Origin: Arthrobacter globiformis
GTDB lineage: Bacteria; Actinomycetota; Actinomycetes; Actinomycetales; Micrococcaceae
Length of the DNA: 64,000 nt
Direction: 5' to 3'
NCBI RefSeq assembly: GCF_030818015.1
Contig: NZ_JAUSZX010000001.1
Coordinates: forward strand, 4,154,001-4,218,000
Shown here: positions 49,218 through 57,835 of the stretch, piece by piece
Layout: the number at the start of each line of letters is the position of its first letter
Numbering within the stretch: the stretch's first letter is position 1
Made by a program: the position numbers and the translations under genes
The notes under the pieces: generated by a model
Seen by the model: only the letters and a program-made list of their open reading frames with translations
Told to the model about the DNA's origin: nothing
Databases searched by the model: none

Positions 49218-51479
49218 CTAGCGCCTGCTGCGGCGTCGCACGATTACCAGCGACAAGACACCGAGCAGCAGAGCCACTCCCGCCCCAGCTACAGCAATAG
49301 TCAGGCCCGATACCCCGGTGTCGGCGAGCCCCATCGGCGCCGCATCCCGGCCCGGAACTCCAGCACCGTCCGGAACTGCAGCACCGTCAGGTCCTGCAGC
49401 CGCGGCGGGAAGCACGGCGACCACCGACGGCTGAGGCGCGGGCGTAAGCACCGCAGGCTCGCCGCCCTTCGCCGCGGCCGGCGGCGACGCAGCCGGGGAC
49501 CCGCCGGGGCCTGGCGTACCGGCGCCGGAACCGCCCGGCGCGGGCACCCCGGGCGCCGGCACTGTGCTGAAGTTACTCAGCTCGGAGCGGCTGAAGCCGT
49601 TCATCGCCTGGGCCGTGAACTCCGTGGCGGAGCCGGGCGCACTGAAGGCCCAGCTGCCCGTGGCGTCCACGTCCACGTCGAACGGTTCGCTGCCCGGAAA
49701 AGTGACCCGGACCTGGGTTCCCGCCGGAACGTCGGTGGCCGGGGCCGAGGCCAGCCGGCCGGTGATTCGCTGACCCGGAGCGATCGGCCCGGCCGGAAGT
49801 GACCCGGCCAGGACCGGCCTGTTCAGGAACAGCCTCAGCTGCACGCCTTGGAGGACTGACATCGAATCCTCAAGCGTCGCGGCAACGGCGAAGTTCTCTG
49901 TGGTGTCGCTGGAGTTTCCCGCGGAGTGCGTGCCCACGGCGTAGTTCCCGCTGATCCATGGTCCGCCAGAATCACCGCCGCTGGATTGCACCGATGTGGA
50001 GAGGAATCCGCTGAAGGATCGCAGGTCGGCAGGGTCCCCCGAGCCTCCGCCCACGATGTAGATCCCCACTTCGTCCACGGTGCCGCATGACCATCCGGCG
50101 GTCCGTCCGGAGCGGCAAACGGCCTGCCCCACAAACGGCGACGCCATGCCCACGATCTTCACGGAGCCGGTCCCGAGGCTCGTGGCGTCCTCCCACGTGG
50201 TGGTGGCCGGGAGCGGGTCAACGTCTGCGCGGATGGAGCCGATGACCGCGATGTCGTTCCCCGGCGTGCCGGGATTATCCGGATCAGTGACCCTCGAGTT
50301 GCCGGGCCCGCCGAACTGGCTGAAGCCGAATGTCCCGAGTTCCCCGGTGACCGCAGTTTCGGCCGCGAATCCTCCGGCGGGATCCCCGGCCGGCAGGGTC
50401 ACCTCGGCGAGCCGCGCGGCGCCGTCGTCGGCACAGTGGCCGGCAGTGAGGACCAACGGCTTGCCGTCGCGGCTGAACGCGCCGAAGCCGGCGGAACAGA
50501 CCACCGCGCCGTCGATCCGGTACCCCTGTCCGCCGAAGAAGTCCTCCTCCGGGGCCAGGGGTTCGCCGGTCTCAAGGACCACGTTGGCGTACTGCCCTAC
50601 GAATTCCGACGGCGACAGTCGCGCGCCGCTTGCCGGGTCCGCCGACGCCGGAGCCGGGTTGGTCGTCGGCCGGGCTCCGTCCGCTTGGGCTCCGTCCGAT
50701 TGGGTGCCGTCCGTTTCTGTTGCGGGCTGAGGCTCCGATTGGGCCTCGTTTACCCCGCCCGTGCGGATGATGAACTTGCCGTCCGCCTCGGCCACGGCCT
50801 GGAGTCCCGCGGGGCCCACCTCGCGGAGGTACGCCTGATAAAGCTGCTCGACGCTGGCGGCACGAAGGTCCTTCTCGGTTTGCCCGGCCGCCGAGTTCCG
50901 GGCACTTGGTTCAGGGGCAGGGGTCCCAGGGGCAGCGGTCGCAGGGGCGGTTTCAGGGGCAGCAGCTCCCGAAGGCGGCGCGAGCACAAATTCCTCCCGG
51001 GCCCCGGAGTCGGCCGCGTTGAGCGCATCTACCGCCTTGGCGAGTGCGGAGCCGGTACCTGTTACCGCGATCTTGCCGCCGTGCAGCCTGACGGCTTCAA
51101 AGCCGGGGACCACGCGGAGTGTGTCCAGGGCGGCGGCCGCGCGTTTTCCCTGCTCCCCTGCGGCGTCGAATTCCTCCAGCGTCATGCCCAGGTCGCGCAG
51201 AACGGCTTCAGCTAGGCCCTCCGCCGATGTGCCGGCCGCTGCCGGCGGTGCCGAGCTTGCCGGGGATGCGCCGCCCGTGACCGGCGCTCCGGAACCTCCT
51301 GCCGCCGGATCTGCAGCCTGGGGCGGCACCGCCGGCGAGGCGAGCGCGGCGCCGGACTCCGCCGTCGTGCTTTCCAAGGCAGCGTAAGCGGGTACTGACG
51401 CGAGCGGGGCGCCCAGCGCCACCGCAGCCGCCAGGGCGAGTGCGCGCCGGAGCGCCCGGCCGGATGCGGGAGAAGTCAC
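49218..51479 (-). CDS. Secreted S1-family serine protease with LADTG cell-wall anchor
   Basis: The 753-residue protein has a signal peptide (AAAVALGAPLASVPAYA), a long Ala/Pro/Gly-rich proregion (about 40-290, with the prodomain-like LRVVPGFEAVRLHGGKIAVT), and a trypsin-like domain with LTAGHC (His348), NDIAVIG (Asp) and GGDSGGP (Ser504). An Ig-like region (FPGSEPFDVDVDATGSWAFS) follows. The C-terminus has LADTG (about 716-720), a transmembrane helix and RRRSRR, the signal for class E sortases that recognise LAxTG. So it is probably a wall-anchored protease. Its ATG overlaps the upstream phosphatase stop. Confidence 0.88.
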   Translation of the reverse strand: MTSPASGRALRRALALAAAVALGAPLASVPAYAALESTTAESGAALASPAVPPQAADPAAGGSGAPVTGGASPASSAPPAAAGTSAEGLAEAVLRDLGMTLEEFDAAGEQGKRAAAALDTLRVVPGFEAVRLHGGKIAVTGTGSALAKAVDALNAADSGAREEFVLAPPSGAAAPETAPATAAPGTPAPEPSARNSAAGQTEKDLRAASVEQLYQAYLREVGPAGLQAVAEADGKFIIRTGGVNEAQSEPQPATETDGTQSDGAQADGARPTTNPAPASADPASGARLSPSEFVGQYANVVLETGEPLAPEEDFFGGQGYRIDGAVVCSAGFGAFSRDGKPLVLTAGHCADDGAARLAEVTLPAGDPAGGFAAETAVTGELGTFGFSQFGGPGNSRVTDPDNPGTPGNDIAVIGSIRADVDPLPATTTWEDATSLGTGSVKIVGMASPFVGQAVCRSGRTAGWSCGTVDEVGIYIVGGGSGDPADLRSFSGFLSTSVQSSGGDSGGPWISGNYAVGTHSAGNSSDTTENFAVAATLEDSMSVLQGVQLRLFLNRPVLAGSLPAGPIAPGQRITGRLASAPATDVPAGTQVRVTFPGSEPFDVDVDATGSWAFSAPGSATEFTAQAMNGFSRSELSNFSTVPAPGVPAPGGSGAGTPGPGGSPAASPPAAAKGGEPAVLTPAPQPSVVAVLPAAAAGPDGAAVPDGAGVPGRDAAPMGLADTGVSGLTIAVAGAGVALLLGVLSLVIVRRRSRR

Positions 51480-52201
51480 AGGGCAACCCTAGCGCCGAGG
51501 GCGGCCAGTACTGCTTCCAGCTCCGGCTCGGTGACGCCGTTCCGCAGCAGGAATTCCCTGGTCTTGAGCTGCCGCACGAAGCCCAGAACCCGGGCACCGC
51601 GGGTCTCCAGGAGGCGGGACAGGGTTTCCTCGTCGAGGTAGCGTTCATGCGGATGCGGCGGCCACATGGTCCGGTGGCGTTCGTTGATGCTGCGCATGGC
51701 GGCCTGATAGCTGGCCACGATCTCGGAATCACTGGCCCCTGCAAGGTCCTGGAGCATGGCCGCGACCATGCCGCTGCGGTCCCTGCCAGCCGAACAGTGG
51801 ATCACGACGCCCCCTGGCGCGGCAGCCACGGCCTTGAACACGGCGGCGAGCCGGTCAGGAAAGAGCCGGGCGTTGGCGGCATAGTGTGCGGGATCGTTCA
51901 GGTAAGGATCGCACAGGGCCTTGAACTCGGGATTTTCCGGATCCTCGGTGGGTGCCAGGACGACGTCGAACGCGGCGAGCGCCTCGCCCACCTCCGGATC
52001 GCCGGGTCGGCGCTGCCGTTCCCCGGGATTCCGAAGGTCAATGATCGTGCGGATCCCGTCGCGATAGGCTTCCTTCCAGCCGGCCTCTGTGAGCCATTCC
52101 CGCCGCCCCATCCGGTAGACAGAGCCAGCCACAAGCCAGGCGTTCACCGCCCCGTCCCAGCCGATTTGTCCCCTCGCGTTCACGGAGCCAGCTAACCACA
52201 C
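51476..52201 (-). CDS. Tyrosine protein phosphatase, Y_phosphatase3 type
   Basis: The 241-residue protein has the cysteine phosphatase loop VVIHCSAGRDRSGMVAAML (C-x5-R), preceded by TIIDLRNPGERQRRPGDPEV, the family's D-loop-like motif. The upstream start is GTG 52201; GTG 52183 is an alternative. Its stop overlaps the start of the protease gene by 4 bases (ATGA), so translation is coupled. No signal peptide is present, so it is cytosolic; a link to wall-protein processing is inferred from the coupling. Confidence 0.87.
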   Translation of the reverse strand: MWLAGSVNARGQIGWDGAVNAWLVAGSVYRMGRREWLTEAGWKEAYRDGIRTIIDLRNPGERQRRPGDPEVGEALAAFDVVLAPTEDPENPEFKALCDPYLNDPAHYAANARLFPDRLAAVFKAVAAAPGGVVIHCSAGRDRSGMVAAMLQDLAGASDSEIVASYQAAMRSINERHRTMWPPHPHERYLDEETLSRLLETRGARVLGFVRQLKTREFLLRNGVTEPELEAVLAALGARVAL

Positions 52202-52334
52202 CTTCCGCTTCGGTGCAGGGCTGAAAGCAGGTAGTGCCGGACAACAGGGCAGAAAAACGCGTACCCCGTGTGGGTTTTAGGCAGTCGGCGGGCGTACCCT
52301 AGGGCGATGAGCGCCGTTTCCGGCCTGAGCGAAT

Positions 52335-53198
52335 ATGGGGATGCAGATGACAGCCAGACAGCCTTTGCGACGGCGGATTGCACGTCTCACCGGTGTCCTC
52401 GCGGCGCTGGCCATCGCCGGCGTAACCGCCGCGCCGGCGTCCGCGGACCGGTTCGATTCCTATGTGGCGCTGGGCGATTCCTACGCCGCCGGCCAGGGCG
52501 CCGGACCGTACGCGGACGCCTGCCTGCGGAGCGGCCATAGCTATCCCGTGCTGCTGGATGCGACGCGCAAGATCGGCCTGACCGGGAATGCGGCGTGCAG
52601 CGGAGCCACCACCAGCACCGTCCGGGCAACCCAGATCCCCTCGCTGAGCAAGAAAGTGGACCTGGTGACCGTCACCGCCGGCGGCAACGACCTGGACTCC
52701 ATCGGCGCGCTGGTGATCTGTTCGCAGGACTCCGGTGCGGCGTGCACCGCCGCCCTGGCACAGCGGGCCGCCGTCCTGCAGACCGCCCTGACCAACCCGG
52801 CGGCGAGCCCGTTCTTCCAGGATCTGCTGGCCATGCTGAACGACGTCAAGGCAAAGGCACCGCGTGCTGACATCTACGTGACCGGGTATCCGCTGCTGTT
52901 CGAGCCGGGCGCCGGGCCCGCTGCTGATCCGATCAACGGGCTGACGCAGCAGCTGAACGCGGTCATTGCCAAGGCGGCCCGCCAGGCGGACGGCGGCCGC
53001 GCGAAGATTGAATACGTGGATGTGGCGCGCGCGTTCTCCGGCCACGGAATTGGGTCCGCGGAGCCGTGGATCGTGGGGCTGCCGCCGCTCTGCACTGCTT
53101 CCGCCACCTGCGGCAGCCAGACCGCCGATATCTTCCATCCGACGGCTGACGGCTATGCCAAGGGGTACGCCGCCTCCATCCGGGCGGCGGTCTACTAG
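52335..53198 (+). CDS. Secreted SGNH/GDSL hydrolase
   Basis: Three ATGs (52335, 52341, 52347) precede a twin-basic signal peptide (RRRIARLTGVLAALAIAGV, cleavage after ASA). The 287-residue protein has block I VALGDSYAAGQGAG (nucleophile Ser), block III GGNDLD, and block V near the end DIFHPTADGYAKGY (catalytic Asp/His). Several Cys pairs may form disulfides. It is probably an extracellular esterase or lipase. Confidence 0.88.
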   Translation: MGMQMTARQPLRRRIARLTGVLAALAIAGVTAAPASADRFDSYVALGDSYAAGQGAGPYADACLRSGHSYPVLLDATRKIGLTGNAACSGATTSTVRATQIPSLSKKVDLVTVTAGGNDLDSIGALVICSQDSGAACTAALAQRAAVLQTALTNPAASPFFQDLLAMLNDVKAKAPRADIYVTGYPLLFEPGAGPAADPINGLTQQLNAVIAKAARQADGGRAKIEYVDVARAFSGHGIGSAEPWIVGLPPLCTASATCGSQTADIFHPTADGYAKGYAASIRAAVY

Positions 53199-53249
53199 GC
53201 GCCTGCCCAACACCGTGTGCCCGGCGCCGCGCGTGGCTAGGCTGGTGTC

Positions 53250-53681
53250 ATGATCACAGTCTCGGGCACTGTCGCTTCATCCCTGCCGGCGCGGACTGCG
53301 TTCGCCTACCTGTCCGCCTTCGAGCACACCAGCGAGTGGGACCCCGGCACAGCGGTCATGGACAAGCTGACCGAGGGGCCTGTCGCCGTCGGCCACCGCT
53401 ACCATGCCGAGGCCGTGTTCCGTGGCAAGCGCCAGCCCATCGAGTACGAGGTCATCGAACTGTTCGACAACCACATCAAGCTCCGGGGCGAACACCGGAA
53501 CCTCGTAGCCTTCGACTCGATCGACGTGCGCTCGCTCAGCTCCGGCTCCGAAGTCCTCTACACGGCCCAGTTCAGCATCAACTGGCCGTACAAGCTGCTG
53601 CAGCCGTTCCTCACGCCGCAGTTCATGAAGCTGCGCGACCCCGCCCTGAACGGGCTGCGCCAGAAACTCGAATCGCTGTAG
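53250..53681 (+). CDS. SRPBCC (polyketide cyclase/dehydrase-like) protein
   Basis: The 143 residues form one helix-grip START-like domain: VSGTVASSLPARTAFAYLSA, EHTSEWDPGTAVMDKLTEGP, YEVIELFDNHIKLRGEHRNL, and the C-terminal helix MKLRDPALNGLRQKLESL. Such proteins bind small hydrophobic ligands or polar lipids; the ligand is unknown. The gene is followed 34 bases later by a DUF6480 gene. Confidence 0.82.
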   Translation: MITVSGTVASSLPARTAFAYLSAFEHTSEWDPGTAVMDKLTEGPVAVGHRYHAEAVFRGKRQPIEYEVIELFDNHIKLRGEHRNLVAFDSIDVRSLSSGSEVLYTAQFSINWPYKLLQPFLTPQFMKLRDPALNGLRQKLESL

Positions 53682-53715
53682 CCGGCCAGTCGCCAATCCA
53701 GCAAAGGAGGACCCC

Positions 53716-53946
53716 GTGAGCAGCCAGAACCCCGACCCCCTTGAAGACCACCTCACCGGGCTGGAACCGGGCGGCGGAGTGCCGCCCGGGGAAACACCGC
53801 CCGCTGAAAGCTCCACCGGAGGACCGCAGGGGCACGACGAGGGAGGACCACCGCGGGGAACCCAGGTGGCGGTGCTGGTCCTCATCGGACTGGTGGTGCT
53901 GCTGTGCCTGCTGTTCTTCGTCGGCTACATCGTCGGCCTGCTGTAG
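53716..53946 (+). CDS. DUF6480 family small membrane protein
   Basis: GTG 53716 follows AAAGGAGGACC, a very strong site. The 76-residue protein has an N-terminal NPDPLEDHLTGLEPGGGVPP stretch typical of DUF6480, a Gly/Pro/Glu-rich middle and one C-terminal transmembrane helix (VAVLVLIGLVVLLCLLFFVG). The family has no known function. It may be a general-stress membrane protein; no operator of the palindrome set lies upstream. Confidence 0.85.
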   Translation: MSSQNPDPLEDHLTGLEPGGGVPPGETPPAESSTGGPQGHDEGGPPRGTQVAVLVLIGLVVLLCLLFFVGYIVGLL

Positions 53947-54026
53947 GCGCCGCTCTGCTGTAATCGCTTGTAATCGCGTCGGTCCGCCGAAGGCGCACCT
54001 GCGGGCAGTCAGGCGCGCCCCCGCGG

Positions 54027-54881
54027 TCAGTCAGCCCAGTCGAAGAAACCCTTGCCGGTCTTGCGTCCCAGTTCGCCGCGGGCCACCTTGTCCCGCAGGA
54101 TCTGCGGCGGCGCGAAGCGCTCCCCCAGCGTGGAGTGCAGGTATTCGGCGATGCCGAGGCGGACGTCGAGGCCCACAATGTCGGTGGTCTTCAGCGGACC
54201 GGTGGGATGCTTGTAACCCAGCACCATGGCGGCGTCGATGTCCTCCGCGGAGGCCACGCCCTCCTCCACCATGCGCATCGCCTCCAGCGCAATCGCCACA
54301 CCCAGCCGCGAGGACGCGAACCCCGGGGCATCATTGACGACGACGGCGGTCTTGCCGAGCGCAGCCGTCCAGCCTTTCGCCTGGGCCGCCAGCTCGGGCG
54401 ACGTCTCCTTGGCCACCACCACCTCGATCAGGGTGGATGCGGGCACGGGATTGAAGAAGTGCAGCCCCACGAAGCTGGCCGGCCGCTGCAACTGGGCGGC
54501 GAGGTCGGTGACCGAGAGCGAGGACGTGTTCGAAGCCAGGAACGCGTCCGGTGCCAGCTGTTCCTCCACCGCTTTCAGGGCACTGACCTTCAGCTCGAAG
54601 TCCTCCGGAACCGCCTCCACCACGAGGCCGCAGCCGGCGAAGGCCGAGTAATCGGTGGACGTGCTGAACCGGGCCAGGACTTCCTCCGGGGTTCCGTCCA
54701 GGGCGCCGCGGGAAGCGGACTTGGCCACGGCGTCGGCGACCCGGGTGCGGGCCCCGGCGGCAGCATCGTCGTCGCGCTCCACCACCGCCACGTTGGCGCC
54801 CTTGATGAGGAAGGCGTGGGCGATTCCTGCGCCCATCCGGCCGCCGCCGAGAACTCCGACGTGCTGGGGAATGGCGGTCAT
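54027..54881 (-). CDS. paaH: 3-hydroxyacyl-CoA dehydrogenase (phenylacetate branch)
   Basis: The 284-residue protein has the NAD-binding loop VGVLGGGRMGAGIAHAFL, then VVEAVPEDFELKVSALKAVE, NTSSLSVTDLA, the catalytic His and Asn region VGLHFFNPVPASTLIEVV, and the C-terminal domain VNDAPGFASSRLGVAIALEA. In the pathway PaaH oxidises 3-hydroxyadipyl-CoA. Its ATG overlaps the hydratase stop (ATGA). Confidence 0.92.
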   Translation of the reverse strand: MTAIPQHVGVLGGGRMGAGIAHAFLIKGANVAVVERDDDAAAGARTRVADAVAKSASRGALDGTPEEVLARFSTSTDYSAFAGCGLVVEAVPEDFELKVSALKAVEEQLAPDAFLASNTSSLSVTDLAAQLQRPASFVGLHFFNPVPASTLIEVVVAKETSPELAAQAKGWTAALGKTAVVVNDAPGFASSRLGVAIALEAMRMVEEGVASAEDIDAAMVLGYKHPTGPLKTTDIVGLDVRLGIAEYLHSTLGERFAPPQILRDKVARGELGRKTGKGFFDWAD

Positions 54882-55753
54882 GGCTTGGTCCCGTCTGTGG
54901 TGGTGTTCTTCTTGCCTGAGTTCTTCTTGTCTGAGTTCTTCTTGTCCAGGAAGGCCTGCATCCGGTCGAACTTGGCCTGCGACTCGAACAGGATTCCCTG
55001 CGCCAGCTGGTCGATCAGCGGGTGCGCCTCCGCCGGGGCGTGGAACACCGACTTGGTGATCCGGACTGCCAGCGGGTCCTGCCGGGCGATGCGGTCGGCC
55101 AGCCGGTGGGCGGCGTCCATAAGGTCGGTAGGCTCGTGGAGTTCGGTGACCAGGTTGACGGCGAGGGCCTCCTCGGCCTTCAGCACCCGGCCGGCCAGCA
55201 GGATTTCCTTGGCCACGGGCTCCCCCACGAGTTCCTTCAGCCGCCAGCTGGCACCGGCTGCGGCCAGGATGCCGAGTCCCGTTTCCGGGTTGCCGATCCG
55301 AATGGCCGGGGTGCCGATCCGGAAGTCGGCAGCGTACGCCAGCTCGGCGCCGCCGCCCAGGCAGTAACCGTCCAGCGCGGCGATCACCGGCATGGGCAGT
55401 TTGGCGATCCGCACAAAGATGGTGGAGTTGATGCCGTGCAGTGCGTCGTCGCGGCGCCGTTCCCGCAGCTGGGCGATGTCCGCGCCGGAGGCGAAAACGC
55501 CCTCCGTGCCGGCAATAATGAGGACCTTCGGGTTCTTCTCCAGCTCGGCGCACACGGCATGGAGCTCATCCACCATCTGCTGGTCGATCGCGTTCCGGAC
55601 TTCGGGGCGGTTGAGGAGCACCACCACCCGGTCCCCGCGCTCCTCGACCAGGAGGGTGCTGAACTCCTGGGTGCCCAAGTGTCCGTTCGCGCTGGCCTGG
55701 CCCGTTTTGTCCTGGTTCGTGCCGTCCTGGTTCGCGTTCTCCTGCCCCGGCAC
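54878..55753 (-). CDS. paaF: Enoyl-CoA hydratase (PaaF-like)
   Basis: GTG 55753 is chosen because it overlaps the thiolase stop as TAGTG. The 291 residues have an Asn/Gln-rich N-terminus, then LNRPEVRNAIDQQMVDELHA, the oxyanion-hole segments ASGADIAQL and YCLGGGAELAYAADFRIG, and IGNPETGLGI with LVGEPVAKEILLAGR. Both catalytic Glu residues are kept, so it is a true hydratase rather than an isomerase. The C-terminus has a Lys/Asn-rich tail made by short repeats. Confidence 0.88.
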   Translation of the reverse strand: MPGQENANQDGTNQDKTGQASANGHLGTQEFSTLLVEERGDRVVVLLNRPEVRNAIDQQMVDELHAVCAELEKNPKVLIIAGTEGVFASGADIAQLRERRRDDALHGINSTIFVRIAKLPMPVIAALDGYCLGGGAELAYAADFRIGTPAIRIGNPETGLGILAAAGASWRLKELVGEPVAKEILLAGRVLKAEEALAVNLVTELHEPTDLMDAAHRLADRIARQDPLAVRITKSVFHAPAEAHPLIDQLAQGILFESQAKFDRMQAFLDKKNSDKKNSGKKNTTTDGTKP

Positions 55754-56964
55754 TAGACGCGCTCCAGCAGCATGGCCGTGCCCTGGCCCACGCCGATGCA
55801 CATGGTGGCCAGGCCGATCCGCGCGTCTTCGCGCTCCATCCGGCCCAGCAGGGTGATGGCAATCCGGGAGCCGCTGGAACCCAGCGGATGCCCCAAAGCG
55901 ATGGCACCGCCGTCGTTGTTGACGATGTCCGGGTCCAGCCCAAGGCGCCGAACACTCGCGAGGGACTGGGTGGCAAACGCTTCGTTGAGTTCGACCGCGC
56001 CCAGGTCACCGACGCTGAGCCCGCTCCGTTTGAGCACCTTCTGGGTTGCCGGAACCGGGCCGATGCCCATGATTTCCGGCTCGCAGCCGGCGGAGGCGCC
56101 GTCGATGATGCGGGCACGGGGCGTGAGGCCCAGCCGCTGGATTGCGGCCTCGGAGGCCACGATGATGGCGGAGGCGCCGTCGTTGAGGGAGGACGAGTTG
56201 CCGGCTGTGACCACCGAGCCGCCGGGCACGACCGGGCGGAGGCCGGCCAGAACGTCCATGGAGGTTCCCGCGCGCGGGCCCTCATCGGTGTCCACCACCG
56301 TCTCGGATTTCCGGGTCCTGACCGTCACCGGGACTATCTCGTCCTTGAAGCGGCCCGCCTCGATGGCCGCGAGCGCCCGTTCGTGGGAGCGGACGGCGAA
56401 GGCGTCGGCGTCCTCGCGGGAGATGTTGTCCACGCGGCCCACCTCCTCGGCCGTTTCCGGCATGGAGAACGTCATTTTGCCGTCGCGGGACAGCTCGCCC
56501 TTCGTGAACAGCGGGTTCACGAAGCGCCAGCCGATGGAGGTGTCGAAGATGTCGCCGGGCTTGGCGAAGGCCGTCTGCGGCTTCTCCTGGACCCACGGGG
56601 CACGGCTCATCGACTCCACGCCGCCGGCCACCACGATGTCCGCCGCACCGGACTTAATCATCTGGCTGGCCATGATGATGGCGCTCAGGCCGGAGGAGCA
56701 GAGCCGGTTCACGGTGATGCCCGGAATGTGCAGCGGAAGGCCGGCCAGGATGGTGGCCATGCGCGCCACGTTCCGGTTCTCCTCACCCGCGCCGTTGGCG
56801 TTGCCCAGGATGACCTCGTCGATCGCGTCCGGATCCACGCCGGCCCGGGCCACGGCCTCGCGGACCACCAGGGCACCCAGATCATCGGGCCGGACCGCCG
56901 AAAGCGCCCCGCCGTATCGTCCTACCGGGGTGCGGGCACCGCCGACCAGAAAAGCCTCGACCAT
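55753..56964 (-). CDS. paaJ: Acyl-CoA thiolase (beta-ketoadipyl-CoA type)
   Basis: ATG 56964 lies behind AAAGGATG. The 403-residue protein has VEAFLVGGARTPVGRYGGAL, nucleophile Cys in ITVNRLCSSGLSAIIMASQM, GHPLG near residue 360 and the second Cys in LATMCIGVGQGTAMLLERV. This is a biosynthetic/degradative thiolase; with the downstream hydratase and dehydrogenase it fits the last steps from 3-hydroxyadipyl-CoA to succinyl-CoA and acetyl-CoA. An operator for PaaR lies 47 bases upstream. Confidence 0.9.
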   Translation of the reverse strand: MVEAFLVGGARTPVGRYGGALSAVRPDDLGALVVREAVARAGVDPDAIDEVILGNANGAGEENRNVARMATILAGLPLHIPGITVNRLCSSGLSAIIMASQMIKSGAADIVVAGGVESMSRAPWVQEKPQTAFAKPGDIFDTSIGWRFVNPLFTKGELSRDGKMTFSMPETAEEVGRVDNISREDADAFAVRSHERALAAIEAGRFKDEIVPVTVRTRKSETVVDTDEGPRAGTSMDVLAGLRPVVPGGSVVTAGNSSSLNDGASAIIVASEAAIQRLGLTPRARIIDGASAGCEPEIMGIGPVPATQKVLKRSGLSVGDLGAVELNEAFATQSLASVRRLGLDPDIVNNDGGAIALGHPLGSSGSRIAITLLGRMEREDARIGLATMCIGVGQGTAMLLERV

Positions 56965-57010
56965 GAGAACATCCTTTTTCGCAGAAGCTGGGCGGTCGGA
57001 AGCGAATAAA

Positions 57011-57027
57011 TTACCGACCGTTCGTTC
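57011..57027 (+). promoter_or_regulatory. PaaR-type operator, site D (thiolase operon promoter)
   Basis: TTACCGACCGTTCGTTC at 57011-57027 lies 47 bases upstream of the thiolase start on the minus strand. It shares the TTACCGAnCGTTC core with the sites at 38945, 41351 and 45723, tying the distant three-gene operon to the same repressor. Confidence 0.7.
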
Positions 57028-57067
57028 TATAAAGATTACACGGTGCGGGCAAGCGGTCAACGGGACG

Positions 57068-57132
57068 GGAGTTTTTGTCCATTTGTCGCGAGTTAGCGAG
57101 CCTCGAAGTCGTGACAAGTGGACAAAAACTCC
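57068..57132. repeat. Inverted repeat of the GAGTTTTTGT family, copy 1
   Basis: GGAGTTTTTGTCCATTTGTC (57068-57087) is mirrored, with one mismatch, by GACAAGTGGACAAAAACTCC (57113-57132). The core GAGTTTTTGT also ends the pair at 61160-61222. It lies between the thiolase operon promoter and the convergent end of the pentapeptide gene. Confidence 0.88.
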
Positions 57133-57145
57133 GAGCCTCCAAGCC

Positions 57146-57835
57146 TCAGGCGATGACTACGCCCAGGTGGGCCGCAAGGAGTGGGGCCAGGAGTCCCAGT
57201 TGGTACTCGTCGATCACGACGCCGGCCAGGCTGCCCAGGCCGCTGAGGCTCCGGAAGTCCGTGCCGCGCAGATCGAAGTCCTTCAGCCTGGCGCCGGCAA
57301 GGTCCAGGCTCCCGATGGTGCAGTTTTTCAGCGCAACCCGGACGGCGGTAGCGGAACCGAGGTCCAGTTCGCTGATGATGCAGTCGCTGATCTGCACGTC
57401 TGCCAGCCGCGATCCCCGCAGGTTCAGGTAGTCGATTTTGCCGCCGTCGATCCGCACCGACTGCCAGCCGCCCTCGTACAGCTCCGCCGACCCCCACCTG
57501 GGGTTGCTGAAGACGACGTCGTGCATGGTGGACCGGGCCGCGTTCAGGACGGGGGCAAAGGCCTCAGCCACAACGCAGTCCCGGAACGTGGCGCCGCGCA
57601 GCTGGGCGTCGTTGAAGGAGACGCCGGCGAATTCGCACTCGGCGAAGGTGATGCCGCTGAGCTCCAGCCCGTCGGCTTCCGCGCGGCTGTACCGCATGCC
57701 TTCATACCGGTCGGCACGCCTGAAGTCCGGCGCACCGTCATCCCGGAGGCCTTCCAGGGTGACCGGCGCCAGCCTCGGCGGCGTGACCTTCGACGCCGCA
57801 CCCTGCCGGGGTTTGCCCGCAGACCGCCCCGCCAC
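57146..57835 (-). CDS. Pentapeptide-repeat protein
   Basis: GTG 57835 overlaps the stop of the upstream SRPBCC gene (TAGTG). After a basic N-terminus the 229 residues are pentapeptide repeats of the A(D/N)LxX type: EADGLELSGITFAECEFAGV, FNDAQLRGATFRDCVVAEAF, DGGKIDYLNLRGSRLADVQI and DLAGARLKDFDLRGTDFRSL. These fold as a square beta-helix. Some act as DNA mimics that protect gyrase, but many have other roles; this one is unassigned. Confidence 0.88.
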   Translation of the reverse strand: MAGRSAGKPRQGAASKVTPPRLAPVTLEGLRDDGAPDFRRADRYEGMRYSRAEADGLELSGITFAECEFAGVSFNDAQLRGATFRDCVVAEAFAPVLNAARSTMHDVVFSNPRWGSAELYEGGWQSVRIDGGKIDYLNLRGSRLADVQISDCIISELDLGSATAVRVALKNCTIGSLDLAGARLKDFDLRGTDFRSLSGLGSLAGVVIDEYQLGLLAPLLAAHLGVVIA

